A stretch of 64,000 nucleotides of DNA from Chitinasiproducens palmae (lineage in GTDB: Bacteria > Pseudomonadota > Gammaproteobacteria > Burkholderiales > Burkholderiaceae): the NCBI RefSeq assembly GCF_900095735.1, contig NZ_FNLO01000002.1, forward strand, positions 323,626-387,625, given 5' to 3'. This document shows, piece by piece, positions 45,869 through 54,780 of this stretch. The number at the start of each line of letters is the position of its first letter. Within the stretch, counting starts at the first letter, position 1. The position numbers and the translations under genes were made by a program. Below the pieces are notes generated by a model. The model worked only from the letters and a program-made list of their open reading frames with translations. It ran no database searches and was not told the DNA's origin.

Positions 45869-47440
45869 ATGACCACGCTTTCGTCACGCCTCAGCGGCAA
45901 CCAGCGCTTCGACTTCGCTTCCGCGGCCTATGGCTCGGACACGTTCTCGGTCGTGCGGATGCGCGGTCGTGAAGGCATCTCGGAACTGTATCGCTTCGAG
46001 CTGATCCTGGTCGCCGACGACCCCGAGATCGATTTCGACCGCATGCTGGCCAACACGGCGACGCTGACGATCCTGGCGCCCGACGATCCGACCAAGACCA
46101 CGCCGTACTCGGGCATGATCGCCGAATTCGATCAGTTGCATCAGGCCAGCGGCTACACCTTCTACAGGGCGGTACTGGTGCCGCGCGCCTGGCGCCTGAC
46201 ACAGACCCGGACTTCCGAGGTCTATCTCAACGAACAGACGATCCCGCAGATCGTCACCACGCTGCTGCAGAACGCGCAACTCGCCGGTACCGACATCGAC
46301 ACGAAGTTGACCGGTCAGTACCGCGCGCGCAGTTTCGTATGCCAGTTTCAGGAAAGTCACTTCGACTTCGCCTCGCGCTGGATGGAGAAGGAAGGCATCT
46401 ACTACTACTTCCAGCAGGATGGCAGCAAGGACACGGTCGCCCTGCTCGACGACAAATCGATGCATCCGTCGGACGCCTTGCCGGTCAACTACCGGCCAGC
46501 GGACGAACTCGACGTCGGCCTCGCCCCCGATTCGGTGCAGAGCTTCAGTTGCGAGGCGCGCCCGTTGCCGGGCAAGGTCGTGCTGCAGGACTACAACTAC
46601 CGCCGCGCATCGCTGCCGCTCTCCGCTGAGGCGGTCGTGTCCGCCAGCGGCTTCGGCGAAGTGATGTATTACGGGGACAACTTCCGGGACGCACAGGAAG
46701 GCCAGCGCTACGCGACACTGCGCGCGCAGGAACTGCAGTGCCGTGCCAAGCGCTTCCGTGCCGAGGCGACCGCGGTCGGTCTGCGGAGCGGCTATTTCAT
46801 CGAGCTGGCGCACCATTACCGTGCCGACTTCAATGGTCGCTACCTGGTGACGGACATCCAGCACGAAGGCTCGCAGGCCGGCGCCCTGCTCGCCGGCATC
46901 AAGACCCCCTTCACCGCGAGCGCACCGGGCGAGGAAATCACCTACCGCAACACGTTCACCGCGATTCCGGCCGCCACGCAGTTCCGCGCCGCACGGCTGA
47001 CGCCGCGTCCGCGCGTGAGCGGCACGCTGAACGCGACCGTTGACGCAGAGGGGAGCGGCGACTACGCAGAACTCGACGAGTACGGCCAGTACACGGTGCA
47101 GGTGCCGTTCGACCGCACCGACAAGGCGGCGGCGAAAGGCTCCGCCCGGGTGCGCATGGCCACCCCCTACTCGGGCGACGGACACGGCATGCACTTCCCG
47201 CTGATCAAGGGCGCCGAAGTCCTGCTCGCTTTCGCCGACGGCGACCCGGATCAACCGGTGATCGTCGGCACTGTGCCGAACTCCGTCAATTCGAGCGTGG
47301 TCAATCAGACCAATCCAACGCAGAACCGTATCGCCTCCAAGGGAGGCAATCAACTACTCATGTCCGATACGGCGGGCAGCCAGGGGATGTGGCTGCACTC
47401 GCCCGACGGGAACACGCACATCTTCATGGGAAGCATTTGA
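45869..47440 (+). CDS. vgrG: T6SS spike protein VgrG (short form)
   Basis: A 523-residue spike. The gp27-like part runs about 15-370 (ELYRFELILVADDPEIDFDRML, then FASRWMEKEGIYYYFQ). The gp5 OB-fold is at about 390-485 (YGQYTVQVPFDR, ADGDPDQPVIVGTVPN). The protein stops at GMWLHSPDGNTHIFMGSI, where most VgrGs continue into a repeated beta-helix needle. The needle is therefore missing or minimal. Downstream genes encode beta-repeat proteins that could complete or cap the spike. There is no C-terminal enzymatic extension. Confidence 0.95.
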   Translation: MTTLSSRLSGNQRFDFASAAYGSDTFSVVRMRGREGISELYRFELILVADDPEIDFDRMLANTATLTILAPDDPTKTTPYSGMIAEFDQLHQASGYTFYRAVLVPRAWRLTQTRTSEVYLNEQTIPQIVTTLLQNAQLAGTDIDTKLTGQYRARSFVCQFQESHFDFASRWMEKEGIYYYFQQDGSKDTVALLDDKSMHPSDALPVNYRPADELDVGLAPDSVQSFSCEARPLPGKVVLQDYNYRRASLPLSAEAVVSASGFGEVMYYGDNFRDAQEGQRYATLRAQELQCRAKRFRAEATAVGLRSGYFIELAHHYRADFNGRYLVTDIQHEGSQAGALLAGIKTPFTASAPGEEITYRNTFTAIPAATQFRAARLTPRPRVSGTLNATVDAEGSGDYAELDEYGQYTVQVPFDRTDKAAAKGSARVRMATPYSGDGHGMHFPLIKGAEVLLAFADGDPDQPVIVGTVPNSVNSSVVNQTNPTQNRIASKGGNQLLMSDTAGSQGMWLHSPDGNTHIFMGSI

Positions 47441-47564
47441 GCCGAGCGATTTGGCATGCTCCAAGCGCTTTGTGAGACGGCGCGGCGGCATGGCGATCCG
47501 CACCACTTCCATTGTCGGCGCCAATGCGAGCAATCACCACCGGTTCGGCCTGGCAGGAGCAGAG

Positions 47565-47738
47565 ATGGCTCTCATCAGTTACACCCTTGGCAACAGCAAC
47601 AGCTGCGCATCTGGCGTTACCAGCAAGGCCCCGGCGGGGGTGTCGAATACGCTGACGACGGGCACCTCGACGGCCTTGACCGTCGGCCTGACCAATGCGA
47701 TCTCGGTCGCGGGCGCATCTTCAGCTACGGCTGGCTAA
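47565..47738 (+). CDS. 57-residue fragment paralogous to N-terminus of the 48235 protein
   Basis: ATG 47565 follows AGGAGCAGAG. MALISYTLGNSNSCASGV and GVSNTLTTGTSTALTVGLTNA match the first 55 residues of the protein at 48235-49380, with about three quarters identical positions, then the frame ends ASSATAG. It is either the relic of a duplicated full gene or a stand-alone short version of that N-terminal domain. The good ribosome site and conserved reading frame favour expression. Confidence 0.65.
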   Translation: MALISYTLGNSNSCASGVTSKAPAGVSNTLTTGTSTALTVGLTNAISVAGASSATAG

Positions 47739-47754
47739 ACGACTGAGATTCGAC

Positions 47755-48192
47755 ATGACATTCGATATGTTGGCGCGTAAGCCGTCGCTCGCACCCACCC
47801 AGGAACTCGAAAACACACTCGCCGCCCTTGAGCGCGCGACCCGCGTGCTTCGCAAATCGAAAGTGAATCCGGACGATGTCCTGGCCGTGTCGGCGTTGCT
47901 CCGCATCGGTTATAGGACCGCTGACCCGCGGAGAAGTCCGGTCGATGCCGGCCAAGCCGTTAATCCGGCAGCTCCTGCAGCGGCATCGCCAGGTCAGGAC
48001 AGCACCGAATCCCTGCAAGTCCGTTGCGCACGTCCGGATCCCACTGCGCTACCGGGCTCGGAACTGGCGGGCACGCTCGGCGCCGGAAGCGTCGAAAAGC
48101 GGGCGGCAGCGGCGCGCAACAGCGAACCAGCGATACGGTCTGCGCGTCGTCACGCTCGCACGTTCCTCCGCCTCGACCCCGACCTAGCGTAA
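47755..48192 (+). CDS. orphan hypothetical protein
   Basis: A 145-residue frame starting MTFDMLARKPSLAPTQELEN. The first 55 residues look like an amphipathic helical protein (LAALERATRVLRKSKVNPDDVLAVSALLR). The rest is Ala/Ser/Arg-rich and less protein-like, and another plus frame is also open there, so a frameshift near 47920 is possible. No family is recognised. It lies between the truncated paralog and the candidate cargo. Confidence 0.5.
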   Translation: MTFDMLARKPSLAPTQELENTLAALERATRVLRKSKVNPDDVLAVSALLRIGYRTADPRRSPVDAGQAVNPAAPAAASPGQDSTESLQVRCARPDPTALPGSELAGTLGAGSVEKRAAAARNSEPAIRSARRHARTFLRLDPDLA

Positions 48193-48234
48193 GTCGTGAC
48201 CGACTACGGCCCATCTCATTCTGCGTGAAGAAAC

Positions 48235-49380
48235 ATGGCTCTTCTCAGCTACACCCTCGGAAACAGCAACAGCTTCTCGTTCGGCGATACGAGCAAGGTC
48301 TCGGCTGGCGTCTCGAACAGCCTGACTATGGGGACGTCGACCTCGTTGACTGTCGGTCTGACGAACGCACTCACCATCGCCGGAGCGTTTTCGGCGTCGG
48401 TGGGCGGCAGCGTGTCCATGAACTATCAGGGCTCTCTGACGATGTCATATGGCCCGACACTCTCTCAAAGCAAAACTTCGACGACGCAAGCTCGCGACTC
48501 GATCACGCTGGCGGCGGGCACGCTTAGCCCGACTGCCCTAGCCGGGTGGCTCGCCCTCGACAAGGCCGTCTTTGCAATCCAGGGCCGACTCGCCACACTG
48601 GCACTTGCCAACGCCGCTCTGACAGGCGTTGCGGTCGGCACCACGACCCAGCCGACCGTATCGACGCTCGCAGACTTCGACAACAATAAATCGATGCTGG
48701 CCTCGACCGTCGCCAACACCGGCGCCTCGATGGCGGTCAACCTCGCCGCCGCAGTGACAATCGGGCTGATGATGAAGACGATGGCCAACGCGCTGAAGAA
48801 CGTCACGCAGGCCAGCACATTACAGCTCGACAACAGCGGTGCTGTCTTGAAGACCGACTTGCTGACTAGTGCCAACACGCTGACGATGAACGCCACGGAG
48901 GCGTCCTTGAAGCGACTGGGCGCAGCATCCGCTGGCAATCTCGAGATGGGACAAACGTCGTCTTCGCTCGACTTTCAGACCGGCGCCGGCAACGCGCTAA
49001 CCGGTGCCTTCGCACCTACGCTCGCGTCTAGCGTACAGTTGTCCGCGGGTAAGGCCGCATTGCTGGCGGGACCACCCGCTGGCGGACCATCACTGACGGT
49101 TTCCGCGTCGCCGCCCAGCATTAAAGGATCCCTGACCGCGGCGGGCGCATCGGACTATTTCCAGCAGTCGGCAGGCTCGTTCTTCGTAACGGCCGGCATC
49201 GGCGCAAGGGGATCGTTGGCACTGAGCCAGACGAGCAGCAGCCTTCTTTTCCAAGGCCCGGGCGGCGACAACGGCATTGGTCTGGATAGCACCGGTGTTG
49301 CGGTCACGGCTGCCGGCAGCACGATCAACGCTGGCCCGGCGGGCGTGACCGTGCAGGGCGCGCTGGTGCGCCTTGGATAA
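48235..49380 (+). CDS. candidate T6SS cargo/spike-extension protein with hydrophobic core
   Basis: 381 residues, very rich in Ala, Ser, Thr and Gly and poor in charge. Residues 1-75 are beta-like repeats (TLGNSNSFSFGDTSKVSAGV). Residues 98-135 and 154-187 are two long hydrophobic segments (ALAGWLALDKAVFAIQGRLA; AVNLAAAVTIGLMMKTMANA). Residues 195-381 are short beta repeats ending STGVAVTAAGSTINAGPAGV, the style of VgrG beta-helix tips. No enzymatic motif is seen. It may be a pore-forming effector, or a spike extension encoded apart from the short VgrG. No family is recognised. Confidence 0.75.
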   Translation: MALLSYTLGNSNSFSFGDTSKVSAGVSNSLTMGTSTSLTVGLTNALTIAGAFSASVGGSVSMNYQGSLTMSYGPTLSQSKTSTTQARDSITLAAGTLSPTALAGWLALDKAVFAIQGRLATLALANAALTGVAVGTTTQPTVSTLADFDNNKSMLASTVANTGASMAVNLAAAVTIGLMMKTMANALKNVTQASTLQLDNSGAVLKTDLLTSANTLTMNATEASLKRLGAASAGNLEMGQTSSSLDFQTGAGNALTGAFAPTLASSVQLSAGKAALLAGPPAGGPSLTVSASPPSIKGSLTAAGASDYFQQSAGSFFVTAGIGARGSLALSQTSSSLLFQGPGGDNGIGLDSTGVAVTAAGSTINAGPAGVTVQGALVRLG

Positions 49381-49546
49381 ACGATTCGACGAGCAACCGC
49401 ATGCGGTCGGATGGCTCGCTCGCAGTACCGAATTGGCAGAAAAGTGGCAACTGATGCGATGGCGCGATGCGCCTAGCTTGCAGGGAATGCACATATACAG
49501 GCATGCGGGATATCAGTGAAGCACGCTACGCGATTCACAGCAGACC

Positions 49547-52234
49547 ATGAAAATTATCAAACCCGACAATCTTTCCCTGCTCTACCGGACGCTCCGTTTC
49601 GAGCGGCGCGACCTATTGTCGATCGGTCTGCTCGCGATGTTCGATTTCGATGCGCCGCGCGCGGACGCGCTTCACACGGAAAGCTATATGTGGGAAGCGG
49701 TGGCGCAAGCACTTGGCACGGATGGCCTGCTTGATGCCGGCTTTCCGAAGCCAAACGGCGAATGGCTGGCATACGGCGCCGCATATGCCCCGAACGGGGT
49801 GGCCGCGCCCGTGGTGGCGACTCAGGTGCAGATCGGCGATTCGAAGAAAACGCTGAACGTCCATGGCGAGCGGCGCTTTGGTTCTCTCGGTGGCGTAACG
49901 AGTGGCATGCCTTTCGTGCGCATGCCGATCGACGCTGTCCATGCTTTCGGTCACCCGGCTTTGGGCGTCGAAAGCGAGCGCCGCCCGCCCAACGTGGAGT
50001 CCCCCGACGCGCCCATTCTCGAACGCGCCGATTTGCGCGCGGCCGCCGGATACTGGCCGCTGCAAGACAGCGCCGGCGATCGCGCGCGAATGCTCGGGGC
50101 TCTGGATGCGAAATGGTTGCAACAAGATTGGCCGCATCTGCCCCTTGGCACCCATGTCGACTATTTCATGAACGCTCCGGTCGATCAGCGTATCGGCGGG
50201 TTCTGGCACGGCAAGGAACGCATTGAAATTCGACACATGCATCCGACGCTGCCAGTGTTGCAAGGCAACTTGCCCGGCATCCGCGCTCGGTGCTTCGTAC
50301 GTCGACAGGCGGGCGAGACGACGCGTTTCGAGGAATGCCTGGCACGGCAAGAGACGGTGTGGCTGTTCCCGGAACTCTGTCAGGGCATCGTACTGTTCCG
50401 GGCAGTCGCCGCCATCGACGACGAGGACGCCGATGACGTGACCCACGTCGTGGCCGGATGGGAGGCCATCGACAGCACGCCCGTGCCGATGGCGTTCTAT
50501 CAGCAACAGCTGGTCGACGCAGAAATGCCCCGCTCGCCAGTCGGCTCCGCCTCGACGGCCTCAGCGCCCGACGAGACTGTTGTCGAGACCGGCGCGCCGA
50601 TGGCGACAGCCTCGGCTGCGGCTGCGGCAGCGCCCGCCGCTGCTGCGGCGGAAGCGATGGATTTCGGCGAGATAGATAGGCTCAGCGCCGACCTGAAGTC
50701 GCAAACGGACGCGCTGATGAAGCAGCATGGCCTTGGCGAGAAAGACCTGGAGCCTTACATGACATCGGAATCTTTGCTGCCCTCTTCCTCGGCGAATGCG
50801 GCCCGGGATCTGGAGCAGATGGTTCAGGACTTACAGAAATCGACGGACGATATGCTTCGTCAAATGAACCTGAGCCCGGAAGACCTGAGAAAGGTAACGG
50901 CCGAGATCGAAGCGCGCGAAGCCGAGGTGCCGGATCTTGGCATGCTCGGTCAACAACTGCGTGACTTGCACATGCAGACGCAAAGCGCCCTGGCCGCCAC
51001 CGGCAAGACACCGGAAGAACTGGCCGCCCACATCGGCAATCCGGAACTGGCTAACGCCGTGCGCCAGAGCGCCGACTTCGACTTCGAATCACTCATTGCA
51101 TCGCTGCAAACGCTCGCTTCGTTGACACCGGCTGCGGCTGCCGCCGCCGGCGTGGCACAGGACACGGCTACCCTGGCTTCACCAGCAGTGTCGCCACCTT
51201 CGACGGTGTCGGCCTCCCCCTCGGTCGCCCCACGCCTGACCCGTGAGGAGGTTATCGAGCGCGTAGCCGCTGGTCAGTCACTGGCGGGGTTTGACTTGAC
51301 CGCGCTCGACCTGTCGAAGGCAGCGTTGGAAGGCGCGGACTTCTCGGGCGCGCTGTTGACCGATGCGCGCTTTACCGGCAGTCGCCTGAGCGGAGCGAAC
51401 CTCGCCGGCGCGCAAATCGCCGGAGCGGACTTCTCGGGCACCATCATGCGCGGCGCGTCGCTGTCCGGGGCAAGTGGCCGCGGCGCGATTTTTGATATGG
51501 CCGACCTGGAGAACACGACGCTCGACAGCGCGGACTTTGCGGACAGCGATTTCAATACGGCCGTGCTCACCAATGTTGACTGCCGTAAGGCCATCTTCAG
51601 CGGCTCGCGGATGATGGGAGTGCGGGCCGCCAACTGTGCGGCGGCGGGCGCTTCCTTCGAAGGCTGTGATCTGACCGGTGCAGACTTTCGGCAAGCGGTT
51701 CTGGTTGAGACAGTATTCGACGGCGCCACGTTGATCGATGCAGATCTGAGCGGAGCGAATGCCGAAAACCTGCGGCTCTTCGGCACCAAAGCCGCGGGCG
51801 CACGCTTCGACGAGGCGCAGCTCAGCGGTTCGCGTGCTGGGCTCGCCGCCGACTTTACCGACGCGAGCTTCAACGGCGCGCGGCTGGCTGCGGCCACATG
51901 GCTCGACGTCAACCTGAGTCGGGCCGCGTTCGAGACGGCACAGCTGGAACGCGCAAACTTCAGCGGTGTCACTGCGACAGGCGCGCGGTTTGCAGGCGCG
52001 CAAGCGAAGTCGATGCAGCTTGCCAAGGCCGATCTGACCGGCGCGGACCTGAGCAGGGCCAATTTGATGAATGCTACGTTGCGCCGCGCACGACTGGACG
52101 GCGCTGTGCTACGCCAGGCGAATTTGTACGGCGCACAGTGCTACGGCTCGACCATCGGTAAAGCCGATCTCGAGGGAGCAAACATCGATCGCACCCTTGC
52201 CGCAATCCCGGGCCGTCCCGAGTTGGAAAGCTGA
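49547..52234 (+). CDS. DUF2169 adaptor-pentapeptide repeat fusion protein
   Basis: 895 residues. Residues 1 to about 325 are a DUF2169 domain (MKIIKPDNLSLLYRTLRFE, FGHPALGVESERRPPNVE, LPLGTHVDYFMNAPVDQR), a family known as a T6SS effector chaperone/adaptor. An Ala-rich linker and a helical segment with possible coiled coil (about 420-505, DLEQMVQDLQKSTDDMLRQM) follow. From about 575 to 885 comes a long run of A(D/N)LxG pentapeptide repeats, which form a square beta-helix. The whole may load cargo onto the spike. Confidence 0.9.
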   Translation: MKIIKPDNLSLLYRTLRFERRDLLSIGLLAMFDFDAPRADALHTESYMWEAVAQALGTDGLLDAGFPKPNGEWLAYGAAYAPNGVAAPVVATQVQIGDSKKTLNVHGERRFGSLGGVTSGMPFVRMPIDAVHAFGHPALGVESERRPPNVESPDAPILERADLRAAAGYWPLQDSAGDRARMLGALDAKWLQQDWPHLPLGTHVDYFMNAPVDQRIGGFWHGKERIEIRHMHPTLPVLQGNLPGIRARCFVRRQAGETTRFEECLARQETVWLFPELCQGIVLFRAVAAIDDEDADDVTHVVAGWEAIDSTPVPMAFYQQQLVDAEMPRSPVGSASTASAPDETVVETGAPMATASAAAAAAPAAAAAEAMDFGEIDRLSADLKSQTDALMKQHGLGEKDLEPYMTSESLLPSSSANAARDLEQMVQDLQKSTDDMLRQMNLSPEDLRKVTAEIEAREAEVPDLGMLGQQLRDLHMQTQSALAATGKTPEELAAHIGNPELANAVRQSADFDFESLIASLQTLASLTPAAAAAAGVAQDTATLASPAVSPPSTVSASPSVAPRLTREEVIERVAAGQSLAGFDLTALDLSKAALEGADFSGALLTDARFTGSRLSGANLAGAQIAGADFSGTIMRGASLSGASGRGAIFDMADLENTTLDSADFADSDFNTAVLTNVDCRKAIFSGSRMMGVRAANCAAAGASFEGCDLTGADFRQAVLVETVFDGATLIDADLSGANAENLRLFGTKAAGARFDEAQLSGSRAGLAADFTDASFNGARLAAATWLDVNLSRAAFETAQLERANFSGVTATGARFAGAQAKSMQLAKADLTGADLSRANLMNATLRRARLDGAVLRQANLYGAQCYGSTIGKADLEGANIDRTLAAIPGRPELES

Positions 52235-52290
52235 TACGTCGACGCCGCGTCAGCGCGGCGCTTTTCCCTCCGTTCAATCGACAACTCGTC

Positions 52291-53346
52291 ATGTCAACGC
52301 TAGTCGCCGCCGATCCCGCAGCCATCCTGCCCGGCACAACCGTGTCGCACGTGAGCCTTTCAGGCGCGGATTTGAGTACCCGTGATCTGAGCGGATGCTT
52401 TTTTGACAACGTCGACTTTCGCGGCGCCAACTTGTCCCGTGCGTCATTGGCCACGTCGACACTGCGTCAATGCGATCTGTCGTCGGCCGTGCTCGATGGT
52501 GCAGCGCTCGACGAATCGCGTTGGGAAGGATCGACACTCAACGGCGCTAGCCTGCGAGAAGCGCACGCCAGCAACACCAGCTTCATGCGCGTGAGTTTGG
52601 TTAATGCCGGCTTTCAGAGTGCGCAGTTGGAGAGTTGCCTGTTTGACGGCTGCGATCTTTCCGAGGCTAATTTCCTCGACGCACGGTTACATCGCAGTTC
52701 GACAGTCAACTGCCGATTCGAACGCGTCAATTTCAGCGGCGCAGACTTGACCCGTTTCTCAGCAGCGCAGGCTTCACTAACCACCGCGCTGTTCAAGGAG
52801 ACAGTGCTTCAACAAGCGTTTCTGGTCGATGCGGACCTGAGCGGGCAACATCTTGCCGATTGTGATCTGACGCAGTGCCAGCTCACCGGGGCCAGGCTCG
52901 TGCGCGCTGACTTTGCCGGCTCGATCCTGAATATGACGCGGTTTGACAGAGCAATCCTCTCTGGCGCGCGTCTGATGAACGTGCGCGCCGAGCAGGTTCG
53001 CTTCGCCGAGGCAAGGCTGGATTCGGCGGATCTGACCGGTTTCAGCGCCCTGGTAGCAAATTTCAGTGACGCCGATATGACAGGTGCCCGTTGCGAAGTT
53101 GCCCGCTTCGAACAGGCCATGTTCGCCGGCGTCGACCTGCGACGTGCGACGCTGAGCGGGTCCAGGTTTGTCGACTGCGATTTGTCACATGCCGATGTTT
53201 CCGAGGCCGAATGCGCGGGCGCCGACTTCGGCAACGCGAACTTCCACGCGCTGGTAGCCAACAAGACGCATTGGGCCGACGCGATCATCGCGTTGACGCG
53301 CGCCACCGATCCCGTCCGCTTGCGCGGCGAGAGATGGCAAGCGTGA
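52291..53346 (+). CDS. pentapeptide-repeat protein
   Basis: A 351-residue protein made almost entirely of pentapeptide repeats (GADLSTRDLSGCFFDN, FRGANLSRASLATSTLRQ). It should fold as a right-handed quadrilateral beta-helix of roughly 14 coils. It lies 56 bp after the DUF2169 fusion and 39 bp before the DUF3540 gene, in one apparent operon. There is no sign of the DNA-gyrase-mimic charge pattern of Qnr/MfpA, so a structural or cargo role in the spike module is more likely. Confidence 0.9.
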   Translation: MSTLVAADPAAILPGTTVSHVSLSGADLSTRDLSGCFFDNVDFRGANLSRASLATSTLRQCDLSSAVLDGAALDESRWEGSTLNGASLREAHASNTSFMRVSLVNAGFQSAQLESCLFDGCDLSEANFLDARLHRSSTVNCRFERVNFSGADLTRFSAAQASLTTALFKETVLQQAFLVDADLSGQHLADCDLTQCQLTGARLVRADFAGSILNMTRFDRAILSGARLMNVRAEQVRFAEARLDSADLTGFSALVANFSDADMTGARCEVARFEQAMFAGVDLRRATLSGSRFVDCDLSHADVSEAECAGADFGNANFHALVANKTHWADAIIALTRATDPVRLRGERWQA

Positions 53347-53385
53347 CGCCGTTCGTGGCCCCACACAAACACTCCGAGAACGACC

Positions 53386-54084
53386 ATGGATCAAGGACAA
53401 ACCTTCCGAGCGGAACCGACCTGCCCGACGCAGCCGACCGTGAGCGGGCTGCACGCGGCCACCGTCACCGGCCGTGCCGGTAAATGGCTTTTCGTTGACA
53501 GCGGAGCTCAGCGGGCCCAGCGCGCTGACAGCTGTCTGCTTGAACCAGAGACAGGAGATCTCGTGTTGGTGTGCGACGCACTGCCGGCCCGCGCTTCGGC
53601 CGACGGTGTGTCGGCATCAATGACCGTCCCCTACGTCTTGGCCGTACTGTCGCGAGCGCAAAACACGACCTCGACGCTGACCCTGCCAGGCGGATCGGCA
53701 CTGTCGACGACGGACAATGCGCTAACGATACACGCGCCACGCATCGCGATCGACGGCGGCGAAAGCATCACCGCCTCGGCACCGCAAATTGACATGTACT
53801 CGCTCAAGACAACTGTCGTCTCGCAGCACAGCCATGCGCGCATTGGCGTGCTGGACGCAGGCATCGGACGACTGACGCTGACCGCGAAGTCTTTCGTTTC
53901 GAATGTCGGACGACTGATCCAACGCATCAAGGACAGTGCGCGTTGGATCGAGGGGACCGACGAGCTGCGCGCCGGCAGTGCGAGCTGGCGCATCCAGGGA
54001 CATGCGCACATGCATACTCGTCACACGACATTGCGCTCCGACGAAATCACGCGCGTCGACGGCTCGAAGATCGAATTAGGTTGA
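53386..54084 (+). CDS. DUF3540 protein
   Basis: A 232-residue protein of the DUF3540 family, regularly found with DUF2169, pentapeptide and DUF4150 genes beside T6SS loci. The N-terminal half looks like a small beta-barrel (VSGLHAATVTGRAGKWLFV, ETGDLVLVCDALPAR), recalling a gp5-type OB-fold. The C-terminal half is short beta repeats (ALTIHAPRIAIDGGESITAS, SKIELG at the end), like a spike needle. It may form part of an alternative tip. Confidence 0.85.
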   Translation: MDQGQTFRAEPTCPTQPTVSGLHAATVTGRAGKWLFVDSGAQRAQRADSCLLEPETGDLVLVCDALPARASADGVSASMTVPYVLAVLSRAQNTTSTLTLPGGSALSTTDNALTIHAPRIAIDGGESITASAPQIDMYSLKTTVVSQHSHARIGVLDAGIGRLTLTAKSFVSNVGRLIQRIKDSARWIEGTDELRAGSASWRIQGHAHMHTRHTTLRSDEITRVDGSKIELG

Positions 54085-54115
54085 TAGTCAAGTCGTACGG
54101 ACAAAGGAGACAAAC

Positions 54116-54508
54116 ATGTTCGCAGTCACGATTGGGGGCGGTCAGTTGATGGCAACGCCCGACGTCTGTCAGATGCCCACGCCGACAGGTCCGGTCCCTG
54201 TACCCTATCCGAACATCGCCATGCCGACGATGGGAACACCGCCGGCCGAGACAGTCCTCGTATCCGGCGCTCCCGCGCTCAATCTCCAATCCGAGATTCC
54301 GATGACCAATGGCGACCAGGCCGGCCCCCTGGGGGGCGTCACCTCGGGTACGATCATGGGACCCGCGAAATTCACTCAAGGGAGCCAAAAGGTGATGATC
54401 GGTGGCAGTCCCGCCGTGCGACTGACCACGCCGACGTCTCAGAATCAGAACAACGCGATGGGCGCGGTGCTGGTACCGAGCCAAGCGGTCGTGATGATAA
54501 TGAGCTAG
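54116..54508 (+). CDS. DUF4150 PAAR-like protein
   Basis: A 130-residue PAAR-like tip protein. It begins MFAVTIGGGQLMATPDVC and has PTPTGPVPVPYPNIAMP, GDQAGPLGGVTSGTIMGPAKF and MIGGSPAVRLTTPTSQN, all typical of DUF4150. PAAR-type proteins cap the VgrG spike and carry effectors. No toxin domain is attached, so cargo should be provided by another gene of the module. It is last in the DUF2169-DUF3540-DUF4150 row. Confidence 0.92.
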   Translation: MFAVTIGGGQLMATPDVCQMPTPTGPVPVPYPNIAMPTMGTPPAETVLVSGAPALNLQSEIPMTNGDQAGPLGGVTSGTIMGPAKFTQGSQKVMIGGSPAVRLTTPTSQNQNNAMGAVLVPSQAVVMIMS

Positions 54509-54780
54509 GTGAAGCGGGCCCCATCGTTTTGAGACGGCAGCGCCTACAATGGCTGTCACGCGACAATCTTTCCTGCAAGACGTCCAGCCCGATGACTGTT
54601 GCTGGAGAGCAGGCGACGCGGCGCGACGATCGGTGAGCACGCGGCAGTTCTCGGAGTTGGACGATAATGGCAATCGAGCCGAGCGCGGCGCCGTGACTCG
54701 ACGAAGCCGCGCAGCGCTGTTTATGGCTTGCACCTGACAGCGATCTCGATACCGGCCGCCGCGCTGCGCGCGAGGCAGGG
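54509..54780. other. gap between PAAR-like gene and SUKH gene
   Basis: A 62-residue frame (MAVTRQSFLQDVQPDDC) opens at 54549 but is Arg/Ala-rich and without family features. No terminator with a T-run is seen. Confidence 0.35.

Noticed and set aside
52291-53346. Qnr-like gyrase-protecting pentapeptide protein
   Set aside because: Length and composition differ and it sits in a T6SS spike operon; nothing points to fluoroquinolone protection.
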